Below, in pieces: positions 6,688 through 13,793 of a stretch of 30,642 nt of DNA. A program made the position numbers and the translations under genes. The stretch is from the NCBI GenBank assembly GCA_016202645.1, contig JACQOF010000085.1:1-30642 (forward strand), written 5' to 3'. Every line of letters begins with the position of its first letter. Within the stretch, counting starts at the first letter, position 1. Source of the stretch: a bacterium (GTDB taxonomy: Bacteria > Lindowbacteria > 2-12-FULL-62-27). Below the pieces are notes generated by a model, which was not told the origin of the DNA, made no database searches, and saw nothing but the letters and a program-made list of their open reading frames with translations.

Positions 6688-8910
6688 ATGGCAGATCCGA
6701 ACGGGCGGTGGAGCGTGATGAAATCTTCGGCTGTGAATCCGGAGCGCGGCCTCGCGCTCATCGGGGAATTGGCCGGCAGGGTTCTTCTCGACGAAACCAC
6801 GGGGCACATCCGGCTGGCGCGGAAGGAACCTCTGGTTTCCCTGGCCGCGACCGTCGTCGCGGTCCGGCACGGCGAGACCCATTGGAACGCGGTTGAGAAT
6901 TCCTGGCAGGGATGCGTGAACATCCGGAAAAATCGGCTCACCGCCCACGGCGTCGAACAGGCCGAACGCGCGGCCAGGCAGCTCTTCCGCCAGATCAAGT
7001 CCGATCTGCGCTCGAAGCGGGACATCCGGAAGCGGTTTGAGGGCCTCGTGATTTTCTCGAGCGAATTGGACCGCGCGCGGGACACGGCCGGAATTTTTGC
7101 GCGGTACACGGCGGCGGAATTGAAAAAAATAGGCGTGGCAATCAGGCCCAGGGTCAGAACCGATCCGCGCCTGAACGAAATCTCCTTTGGATTTTGGGAC
7201 AACAAGACCCTGGACCAGATCGAACGCGAAAGCCCCGAGCAGGCGGAATTAGCAAGGCACTACATGCGCCTGAATGCGCTGGCACGGGCGGACAAGGGCC
7301 GGCGCGCGGGCGAGAGTTTTCTGGACGTGGTCCTGCGGGGACTCGGATTCTTAAAATCCCTCCAATCCCATGGCGAGGACAACATCATCCTGATTTTCAG
7401 TTCGGCCGTTTTGATCAACGCCCTGCGTGTGGGACTTGGCGATCAATCCCTGGAAAACCGGGACGGCGTGCTCGACTGGAGATCCTATTCGCCGCCGCAC
7501 GGCCGACAGACCCTCCTCACAGAGGGCCGCGCGGGGTCGTGGTTTGGCGACCTCGACAGCGCCGTCGACCGGCTCTACAACGAGATGAACCTGCCGCTCC
7601 GTGAGGATCTCCTGACGAAATTCATCGACGATTTCATCAGACAGATGCAAACCGCGGCGACCCGCCCGGGAGCGCCGGGCCGGTCCCTCGCCATGGAGAA
7701 GGGATTTTTCTCGAGACCCGTTCACCTCGCGCCCGGAAGATACATGGGCGTCGACGTGGGAGGCACCTATCTGAGAATCGCGCTGGCCGAAGTCACGGCC
7801 GACCGCCGCGTCGACGAGTCGTCGATCGTCGTTGAGGAATTTGTCATACCGGATATCCTGAAGACCGGAGACCGGTATCGACCCGCGAAGGGCGACGACC
7901 TGTTTCGGTTTATTTCCGGAGGGATCGAACAAATTTTGTCAGCCGGGACCGCCGCCGACTGCAAAATCGGATTGACCGTCGCCTTCCCGATGGCGCTGAC
8001 CGGTCCGGCGGCCGGACATTTCACGGATGCCATCCGGGCGATCAAGGGCTGGAGCATCCCGGACCTGGCCGGGCGGGACCCCGCGCGGCTCTTGAAAGAC
8101 GCGCTGACCCTGAGAGGGCTGACTCAATTGGAAGTCGCCGCGCTGGCGGACGACACCACCGGGACACTCCTCACCGGCGAGGTCCTCGGAGCGTCCTCCT
8201 ACGGGTCGGCCGTCGTCGGCACCGGCATGGACGTGGCGGTCTGGGAGGGCGACACGGTGTGGGACGTCGGCGCGGGAAGATTTGATCTGGCGGCCTGCCC
8301 GGAAATCCGGACGGGATTCGACCGCATCGTCGACCGGAACTCGGGAAATCCGGGGGCGCGGCTGTTGGAGAAAATGGTCTCGGCAAAATACCTGCCTGAA
8401 ATCCTCCGCGCGGTCCTGAACGAATTTATCCATCACGAATTTCTCTTCGATGGATTCAAATCCTCCGTCCTGGAAAGTCCCTACCACGAACTCGACAATC
8501 CCCAGGGATTCCGGGCGCAGGACCTGTCCGCGATGATTCTCGACCGGGACCAGCATCAGAGCATTCAGAGGATTCTCGAACGAGTGGGCGTCCGGGAAAG
8601 CACGCTTGAGGAACGGATCGTCCTGAGAAGGATCGCCAGGCTGATCCTGGAACGCTCGGCCCAGCTCGCCGCCCTCGCTGTCGCGGCGTCCGTCCGATAC
8701 GCGAATCCCCGCCCCGACAGGGACTACGTCATCACTCTGGACGGAAACGTGGTCGGCCGCGGCGCGGGCTATCAAAAGTCGATGTCCGAAACCCTCCGCG
8801 CCGCCCTGGATCCGCCCCTGGCGGAGCACGTCCACCTCGTCTACCGCAAATCCGCCAGCGCCATCGGCGGGTGCTTGCTTGCCTCGACCGCAGGATTCAT
8901 CGTAGGATGA
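6688..8910 (+). CDS. Histidine phosphatase (phosphoglycerate mutase-like) / eukaryotic-type hexokinase fusion
   Basis: About 740 aa. The N-terminal half is a histidine-phosphatase domain: VAVRHGETHWN with the phospho-acceptor His, FSSELDRARDTAG, and NEISFGFWDNKTLDQIE. The strand that normally carries the second catalytic His (VLVISHG or VLVICHQ) reads IILIFSSAVLINAL, so that His is replaced by Ser. The C-terminal half, from YMGVDVGGTYLRIAL, is a eukaryote-type hexokinase: AFPMAL, KGWSIPDL, ADDTTGTLL with the catalytic Asp, GSAVVGTGMDVAVWEG, and a final LDGNVVGRGAGYQKS plus SASAIGGCLLAS. It probably phosphorylates a hexose with ATP; the mutase-like part may be regulatory or bind a sugar phosphate. 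Starts at 6688 (ATG) or 6718 (ATG, GGAG 4 nt upstream) cannot be separated; TTG 6622 is less likely. Confidence 0.88.
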   Translation: MADPNGRWSVMKSSAVNPERGLALIGELAGRVLLDETTGHIRLARKEPLVSLAATVVAVRHGETHWNAVENSWQGCVNIRKNRLTAHGVEQAERAARQLFRQIKSDLRSKRDIRKRFEGLVIFSSELDRARDTAGIFARYTAAELKKIGVAIRPRVRTDPRLNEISFGFWDNKTLDQIERESPEQAELARHYMRLNALARADKGRRAGESFLDVVLRGLGFLKSLQSHGEDNIILIFSSAVLINALRVGLGDQSLENRDGVLDWRSYSPPHGRQTLLTEGRAGSWFGDLDSAVDRLYNEMNLPLREDLLTKFIDDFIRQMQTAATRPGAPGRSLAMEKGFFSRPVHLAPGRYMGVDVGGTYLRIALAEVTADRRVDESSIVVEEFVIPDILKTGDRYRPAKGDDLFRFISGGIEQILSAGTAADCKIGLTVAFPMALTGPAAGHFTDAIRAIKGWSIPDLAGRDPARLLKDALTLRGLTQLEVAALADDTTGTLLTGEVLGASSYGSAVVGTGMDVAVWEGDTVWDVGAGRFDLAACPEIRTGFDRIVDRNSGNPGARLLEKMVSAKYLPEILRAVLNEFIHHEFLFDGFKSSVLESPYHELDNPQGFRAQDLSAMILDRDQHQSIQRILERVGVRESTLEERIVLRRIARLILERSAQLAALAVAASVRYANPRPDRDYVITLDGNVVGRGAGYQKSMSETLRAALDPPLAEHVHLVYRKSASAIGGCLLASTAGFIVG

Positions 8911-8914
8911 CTCC

Positions 8915-9379
8915 ATGAAGAAGACAAATCCGGACAAGGGCTATTCGAAATATTCCGTCTACCAGATCATGACGCCCGCGCCCGTCACGATCACCGAGGA
9001 CACCACCGCCGAGGACGCGCTCAACACCATGAAGCGGGGAAATTTTCATCATCTCCCGGTCATGGAGAAGCGGCCCCGCGGAGACGGCGAGCGGATCATC
9101 GGCATGATCGCCCGCGGGGACCTTCAGCGCGCGATCAGCGCATTTGTCGGGACGAAAATTGAAACCCCGAGAGACCGCCAGACCCTGAAACTGAAAGTGA
9201 AATCTTTCATGTCCCGGGAAGTCCTGACGGTCCCGCCCGACACGGCGATCCGGGAATGCGCGGACCTTCTGCTCATGAAAGGCTTCAACTCCGCCCCCGT
9301 CGTGGACCCGGAAACGGGAACCCTCATCGGCATCGTCACCACCACGGACCTTCTGCAGTTCCTCTACGACAACTTTTGA
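8915..9379 (+). CDS. CBS-domain pair protein
   Basis: 154 aa made almost entirely of two CBS motifs. The first covers about residues 13-70 (IMTPAPVTITEDTTAEDAL to IIGMIARGDLQRAI), the second about 87-150 (SFMSREVLTVPPDTAIREC to LIGIVTTTDLLQFL). CBS pairs bind adenine nucleotides and work as energy sensors, alone or attached to enzymes and channels. The ATG lies only 4 nt after the hexokinase-fusion stop, so the two are probably translated from one message, and an adenylate sensor beside a hexokinase is a reasonable regulatory pairing (inference). The stop codon at 9377-9379 is the last coding base before the CRISPR tracrRNA promoter region. Confidence 0.93.
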   Translation: MKKTNPDKGYSKYSVYQIMTPAPVTITEDTTAEDALNTMKRGNFHHLPVMEKRPRGDGERIIGMIARGDLQRAISAFVGTKIETPRDRQTLKLKVKSFMSREVLTVPPDTAIRECADLLLMKGFNSAPVVDPETGTLIGIVTTTDLLQFLYDNF

Positions 9380-9405
9380 CGGCCCGGCTTTCAAATAAAA
9401 AACAG

Positions 9406-9434
9406 GTGACACCGCCGCCCGCATGATTTATGAT
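9406..9434 (+). promoter_or_regulatory. tracrRNA promoter
   Basis: GTGACA (9406-9411, one mismatch to TTGACA), exactly 17 nt, then TATGAT (9429-9434, one mismatch to TATAAT). The predicted transcription start, about 7 nt after the -10 element, is at about 9441, that is at the first base or two of the anti-repeat. This makes it the natural promoter of a tracrRNA and possibly of the cas operon. Confidence 0.7.
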
Positions 9435-9439
9435 GCGGC

Positions 9440-9557
9440 TTCAAGGGTGAAAGAAGCCCGTCCTCCTTGGGCCTCTGCGCGCAAGCGTACGCCACCGGTG
9501 CACCGGCGGTGAGGATCAAACGGGCGAGGGCGTGTGCCCTCCGGCTTGCCGGAGGGC
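9440..9557 (+). ncRNA. tracrRNA (3' end approximate)
   Basis: Bases 9440-9453 (TTCAAGGGTGAAAG) are identical to the plus-strand right end of the CRISPR repeat. They are therefore perfectly complementary to the 5' 14 nt of the repeat when the array is transcribed from the minus strand. Downstream lie stems expected of a type II tracrRNA: a nexus-like GCCC (9456-9459)/GGGC (9469-9472), CACCG/CGGTG (9493-9511) including a CCGGTGCACCGG palindrome, GAGGGC/GCCCTC (9526-9541), and a 10-bp GC stem (9536-9545/9548-9557). The segment just upstream, GATTTATGATGCGGC, weakly resembles the other end of the repeat, so a longer processed precursor with a bulge is possible. No U-tract marks the end; the RNA may read into cas9. 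Confidence 0.82.
9536..9557 (+). promoter_or_regulatory. Hairpin sequestering the cas9 Shine-Dalgarno
   Basis: GCCCTCCGGC (9536-9545) and GCCGGAGGGC (9548-9557) form a perfect 10-bp stem. The right arm contains GGAGGG (9551-9556), the only Shine-Dalgarno candidate for the cas9 ATG at 9567. The left arm can instead pair with GAGGGC at 9526-9531 (stem 9526-9541), which would free the ribosome site, so the two structures exclude each other. Confidence 0.5.
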
Positions 9558-9566
9558 CGGACTTAT

Positions 9567-12563
9567 ATGAACTTCAACGAATGGTTTAATGGAAATCGTC
9601 TGGGATTGGATTTTGGAATCAAAGGCGTCGGTATCGCCGTCGTCCAGGGGCGGCGTGTCCTCTTTGCCCAGAGTCTTTTGAACCTTGCACATCCCAGCCT
9701 TGAAGACAGGCGCGGTCATCGCCGAAGCCGCCGGACCCACCGCAGCCGGCAAAGGCGTCTGAAAGAATTCAGGAAACACTGTATAGAGCACGGACTTCTG
9801 GATCCTGTTTTTCTCGCCCACACCAGCGACGCCCCCCATCCTTTGATCGCCGGCCGTCATACGCCTGATCCGAGATGGGCCGATTTGCAGGCGGTCCGGG
9901 AACGTCTGCGTAACGGGCATGGATCGCCCGAAGATTTCGTCCGTTTCTGCTACGATCTTTGCCGGCGGCGCGGATACACCTATGATTCCGTCGAGGACAT
10001 GGTGTTAAAGGCGGTTCGACTTTATAGGGGCAAGCAACCTACTCCAGCAAAGGTGGAGGAAAAACTCCTTGAAGAATTTTCAGACGCTTGCATGCCGCAG
10101 GACATCGTCAAGCATATCCTCGAAATTTTAGATGACAATGATTATGGATCCCTAATCGCGGTCGGCTCCAGTCTGCGCGGCGCGCTGGATCAAGCTGTCC
10201 ACCGCGATGCTGGAAGTAGAAAGTCAAGAACCAAACGTCCACGGGTTGCTGTCGAGAAAGAACTGCAAGATGTTTGCGATAAGAATCCGGTGTTTGCCGG
10301 ACATCAGGCCGCCATACTCAAAATTATAAATTGGCAACCGCGTCCCATGCGAATCGACAATCGCGCTTCAACCATGTGGAAATGCTCATGGTGCGAAGAA
10401 CGCTGGCGTCCGAGACTAAAAAATCTGGCTGAGGATAAAGACCCTGAAATTCGGGATGGCCTTCTCATGGAGGCGATTCTCAATCTCCGGCACAAGGCGG
10501 CCAGAGACGCCGCCGAATCCGCCAGACCATGGTGGGCCAAAAATATTCAGGATGCCGTCAAAAAGAAGGGGAATATTCCAACGGAGGAAATCCGCCAACA
10601 GGTGTTGAAAGGCTTAAAAGAAATTGCCCCCACTGCCGGCCGAAAAGATGTCCTGTCCAACATCAGAGACATTTTCAAGGAATATAAATTGGCCGACAAA
10701 GAAGTCGAAAAATTCGCCGACCTGCTCCGGCCGCGCGCCAAAGAGGAAGGACGTTCGAAGCGATGCCGCGAATGCATAAAACTGGGCGCGAAAGCGAAAA
10801 GTCTGGAGGATTATCTTCGGATCAGAGAAATGGTCATGAACCGGAAAAAATCAAAGCAGAAGGCCGTCGGAATGGAGGCATGGGTGGAGCGATGCGTGAA
10901 CGCCATTCGCCGGACGCTGTTTTACAAGGATCCCAAAGGCAAACTGCGGTTTCGATATGGTTCTTTGCAAACAATTTCATTGGAAGTCCCCCGATACGAT
11001 CCGGAAGAGGATAAATCGTCCAGGCAAAGGGAGGAAGACAACCGTCAGCGGCGAGCATGGCCGTTTCTCAAACAACGATGGTGGCAGCAGGGCGGGCGGG
11101 ACGGAAAGAAGGCCGCCTGCATTTATTGCGGCGAGGCATCATTCAATCCAAGGGAGGAAACGCTCTCCGACGGCTCAATCAAATATTCGCTTCCCGCCGG
11201 CTTTCAACGAGAACATATTTTCCCGCGCGGCGGGTCGTACAACGGCCAGGACTTGCAGATCAACCTGGTCGTGGCCTGCGAAAAATGCAATGACGCGAAG
11301 GGAGAGAAAACGCCTTTTGTGTGGAAAGACACCATCCCGAATGGCTGGGACAAATTTAAGGAAAGGGTAAAATCCTCCAATCTTACGGCGCCGACCAAGG
11401 AGCTTCTTTTGAGCGAGTTGGCGACATTCCCCGATCCTCTCGATCTTCTGGCGAAGACCGGCGCGGTCAGAAAAGTATTGGCTGACAGGCTCAAGACGTT
11501 GTTCGCCGATGCCGGCATTGACTTGACCGATCAGAAGATAGTCTTCGTCGACGGATGGACAACCCAACTGGCCAGACGCTCTTGGAATTCCGTTGTCGAC
11601 GCGAAGGGAAACAAAATCGAAAATTTTCCGAGGAAGGACCGAAGCGATCCGGCCAATCATGCGCAGGACGCCGTATTGGCTGCCGCCGTCCCTCCGCATT
11701 ATCTCCGAAGACGGGGTGAGTGGCTGGTCAGGGAACGAACCGATATTTTATCGACGGGTCGGCCTGCGCCGGATTGGGCGCCCCATTGGCCCGAGTACTG
11801 CGCCAAAACAAAGCGCCGGCCGTTAAGCATGGATCTGACGCGTCGCCGATATTCATGGCATGCGCAACAGTGGGATGATTCGATTTTTCGGCGGGATAAA
11901 GATGAGAAATTCCTCATCCGGAAAAAACTGGATAAGGTCAACCCGGATCGTTTACCGCCGAGTTTGGGATGGGCCAAAGAACAGATTCTTCGCGTCCGTG
12001 GCGAGATTGGAAAGATAAAAAAGCGCACCGACATAAGGGGCAGGGAGAAAGAGGAAGAGATCGAGAAAATTTACACGTCCGTCCTCGATACTGCCGGTAG
12101 AACGGTGCGTGGGCTGACTGTCTATGCCGATGATGTCGGAGCAACCAACTCCACTGAAGCGCCGCCCGGTTCAAAGCGATGGCGGAAAACACTGACGAGT
12201 CGGCCATGGGTCGGCTTGCGGCAGAATTCAGAGGATCAATCCATTCAAATTGTTCTTCCTTCCGCCCCGGATGCCGGGCCGCCCGCGGACATGTGGATTT
12301 TGAGGCTGGGCACCATCGTATGGTTGAAGCAGGACATTCAGAGCATGATCGACAAAAAAAGGCATATCTGGAAACGGGGATGGTATCGACTGACCAAAAT
12401 CGCCGGCGATGGGGCGGCCATCACTGTTGAACCCTGCGATCAGCCTCTGCCCTTTGTAATAAAAGGCAAAAAAAAGGAAGATCGAGACTTGAGCCTTCGC
12501 GGCGAAAATTTAAAGCTTCTTCGATATCCAGTAGAGGTATCATCCCAGCCTTCCACCGCGTAA
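9567..12563 (+). CDS. cas9: Cas9 endonuclease, compact, zinc-ribbon HNH (type II-C2-like)
   Basis: 998 aa from the ATG at 9567 (GGAGGG 11 nt upstream; GTG 9534 lies inside the leader hairpin and is rejected). RuvC-I: LGLDFGIKGVG with D15. An arginine-rich bridge helix at 48-71 contains RRSRR. RuvC-II: TISLEVPRYD with E473. HNH at about 516-590: CIYC (C518, C521), REHIFPRG with catalytic-type H550, N566, and CEKCNDAKG (C571, C574), a zinc-ribbon HNH like IscB. RuvC-III: NHAQDAVLAAAV with H698 and D701. The presumed REC region has two more CxxC pairs (C273/C276, C400/C403). About 290 residues follow RuvC-III and should hold the WED and PAM-interacting parts. All catalytic residues are intact. 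Base composition looks more AT-rich than the flanking chromosomal genes. Neighbours tracrRNA, cas1, cas2, cas4 and an array confirm the call. Confidence 0.96.
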   Translation: MNFNEWFNGNRLGLDFGIKGVGIAVVQGRRVLFAQSLLNLAHPSLEDRRGHRRSRRTHRSRQRRLKEFRKHCIEHGLLDPVFLAHTSDAPHPLIAGRHTPDPRWADLQAVRERLRNGHGSPEDFVRFCYDLCRRRGYTYDSVEDMVLKAVRLYRGKQPTPAKVEEKLLEEFSDACMPQDIVKHILEILDDNDYGSLIAVGSSLRGALDQAVHRDAGSRKSRTKRPRVAVEKELQDVCDKNPVFAGHQAAILKIINWQPRPMRIDNRASTMWKCSWCEERWRPRLKNLAEDKDPEIRDGLLMEAILNLRHKAARDAAESARPWWAKNIQDAVKKKGNIPTEEIRQQVLKGLKEIAPTAGRKDVLSNIRDIFKEYKLADKEVEKFADLLRPRAKEEGRSKRCRECIKLGAKAKSLEDYLRIREMVMNRKKSKQKAVGMEAWVERCVNAIRRTLFYKDPKGKLRFRYGSLQTISLEVPRYDPEEDKSSRQREEDNRQRRAWPFLKQRWWQQGGRDGKKAACIYCGEASFNPREETLSDGSIKYSLPAGFQREHIFPRGGSYNGQDLQINLVVACEKCNDAKGEKTPFVWKDTIPNGWDKFKERVKSSNLTAPTKELLLSELATFPDPLDLLAKTGAVRKVLADRLKTLFADAGIDLTDQKIVFVDGWTTQLARRSWNSVVDAKGNKIENFPRKDRSDPANHAQDAVLAAAVPPHYLRRRGEWLVRERTDILSTGRPAPDWAPHWPEYCAKTKRRPLSMDLTRRRYSWHAQQWDDSIFRRDKDEKFLIRKKLDKVNPDRLPPSLGWAKEQILRVRGEIGKIKKRTDIRGREKEEEIEKIYTSVLDTAGRTVRGLTVYADDVGATNSTEAPPGSKRWRKTLTSRPWVGLRQNSEDQSIQIVLPSAPDAGPPADMWILRLGTIVWLKQDIQSMIDKKRHIWKRGWYRLTKIAGDGAAITVEPCDQPLPFVIKGKKKEDRDLSLRGENLKLLRYPVEVSSQPSTA

Positions 12564-12661
12564 ACTTGCTTTTGTAAAATCCGGCGGGTAAAGTTTATGC
12601 GAGGGTGCGATGAGAACAGGGATGGATATATGATGATGCAATCGAATTGGGAGGTAGCCGC

Positions 12662-12946
12662 ATGAAAAAGGAAATGACCGTCGAAGTTCCATTCGGGGAC
12701 GAAGGATATTCTGTTTTGACTCACTTGAGAAATCTTTTCGTACATCCTCAGTGCGAAGGTATGCCCCATAACGACCTTTCACTTTCTGAAACCACAGGAA
12801 TTCGAATTCCACGGTTGAGGAAGATTCTGGGGGAGATGGAAAGAATTGGATTTGTCACAATCGAACGGTCAGGGAACTATCGATGGTTTATATGGATTGA
12901 GGGGGAGGGCCTCCAAGCGTGTAAGAAAATGATGAAAGCTGGATAG
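12662..12946 (+). CDS. Small winged-helix DNA-binding-type protein in the cas operon
   Basis: 94 aa, ATG at 12662 with a strong GGGAGG 7 nt upstream. The core reads as a winged helix: NDLSLSETTGIRIPRLRKIL (helix-turn-helix with recognition helix), EMERIGFVTIERSGNYRWFIWIEGEG (helix then beta wing), and a final basic helix ACKKMMKAG. This resembles MarR/ArsR-type or replication-associated wHTH folds, but I do not recognise a named family. It follows cas9 after 98 nt and is followed after 10 nt by the TIR/NDT-like gene. It could regulate the locus or tether the neighbouring effector to DNA; both are inference. Its composition is more AT-rich than cas1-cas2-cas4. Confidence 0.8.
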   Translation: MKKEMTVEVPFGDEGYSVLTHLRNLFVHPQCEGMPHNDLSLSETTGIRIPRLRKILGEMERIGFVTIERSGNYRWFIWIEGEGLQACKKMMKAG

Positions 12947-12956
12947 GCGCAACAAA

Positions 12957-13409
12957 TTGGCAAAGACTGTTTTTATCGCGCACGACTATTATGAACGGGG
13001 AGGCAGAAAAAGGAAGTACCGACGTCTCATATCCATAGCCCTCAAACATACCGGCTTTCGTCCCACCTATGCCGATCACGCCATCCAAAACATTTCGATA
13101 TTGAAGGAGATTATTCGGAAAATTAGAAACGCGTCATTCTGTATTTTGGACGTCACGGGGCGCAAAAAAAGTACGTCGCTGAATCTGAATGTTCTTCTGG
13201 AACTCGGGATGGCCTACGGCGCCGGCAGGAAGGCCTTTCTGATCTACGAAAAGCGGACTGTCCCTCCATCAGTCATCAAGGAGCTATCTGATTTGGGTAA
13301 TGAAGTGCGATTCCCCTACCACGGCCTTAACGCGCTTCCGATCCTGATCAGAAAAACCATTATCGACGTTGTAAGGAGAAGCCATCCCCGGAGGATGGCG
13401 AGCCTCTGA
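12957..13409 (+). CDS. TIR-like / nucleoside deoxyribosyltransferase-like nucleotide-binding protein in the cas operon
   Basis: 150 aa, TTG start at 12957; a stop at 12933-12935 rules out anything much further upstream. Seen: an opening strand KTVFIAHDY, a basic helix RKRKYRRLISIAL, a central strand FCILDVTG (D65), and NLNVLLELGMAYGAGRKAFLIY (N78, E82). The pattern of a D-x-T-G strand followed by N-V-x-x-E-L-G and a K-x-x-F/V-L-I strand is that of the nucleoside 2-deoxyribosyltransferase/TIR-like superfamily, where the Glu is catalytic for glycosidic bond cleavage. Such domains serve as NAD+ or nucleotide hydrolases in anti-phage effectors, but also as housekeeping enzymes. Its stop overlaps the next start by one base (TGATG), so translation is coupled. 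Function in this locus is unknown; a nucleotide-degrading effector is one hypothesis. Confidence 0.8.
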   Translation: MAKTVFIAHDYYERGGRKRKYRRLISIALKHTGFRPTYADHAIQNISILKEIIRKIRNASFCILDVTGRKKSTSLNLNVLLELGMAYGAGRKAFLIYEKRTVPPSVIKELSDLGNEVRFPYHGLNALPILIRKTIIDVVRRSHPRRMASL

Positions 13410-13738
13410 TGCGTATTTCAACCGTTAGGACGGAGGCGCCGGTTGCGGAAAACGTGACGGTCACCGACGATACGATCAGCGTGAATTTAAGCGACGGTCG
13501 GACGATATCCGCGCCGTTGGGATGGTTTCCGAGACTCATCCATGGAACGCAAAAAGAACGGAACAATTGGCGGCTGATCGGCAGGGGCCACGGCCTCCAT
13601 TGGGAAGACCTAGATGAGGATATCAGCGTCGAGAATCTGATTCTGGGGCAGGCCTCGGGTGAAAGCCAAACATCGTTTGAAAATTGGTTGTCGACCAGAA
13701 AGTCCGGTCATACGATTTCCACCAGACACCGCCGGTGA
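13409..13738 (+). CDS. DUF2442 domain protein in the cas operon
   Basis: 109 aa, ATG at 13409 overlapping the preceding stop by one base. The sequence fits DUF2442 closely: DDTISVNLSDGRTISAPLGW, FPRLIHGTQKERNNWRLIG, and GLHWEDLDEDISVENLI. A 30-residue polar tail rich in Ser and Arg follows. DUF2442 proteins often pair with DUF4160 proteins in small modules that look like toxin-antitoxin pairs; no DUF4160 partner is visible here. The gene ends 55 nt before the cas1 ATG and is translationally coupled to the TIR/NDT-like gene, so it may bind or control that protein (inference). Confidence 0.85.
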   Translation: MRISTVRTEAPVAENVTVTDDTISVNLSDGRTISAPLGWFPRLIHGTQKERNNWRLIGRGHGLHWEDLDEDISVENLILGQASGESQTSFENWLSTRKSGHTISTRHRR

Positions 13739-13793
13739 TTCCAGGCCTCGGACACAGATCCATTTCTCCTTTCCCGTTTCAGTCCTGAAATCG

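Noticed and set aside
9534-9566. GTG 9534 as the cas9 start
   Set aside because: It lies inside the leader hairpins, would precede the Shine-Dalgarno GGAGGG, and adds a Pro/Gly-rich peptide; ATG 9567 fits better.
12566-12594. Promoter TTGCTT-N17-TAAAGT before the winged-helix gene
   Set aside because: Only 3 of 6 and 4 of 6 consensus matches; too weak to separate from chance in an AT-richer stretch, though an internal promoter there is not excluded.
13659-13793. cas1 frame extended upstream to GTG 13659
   Set aside because: The extension overlaps the DUF2442 gene, has no ribosome site and is not Cas1-like; ATG 13794 already gives a long Cas1.
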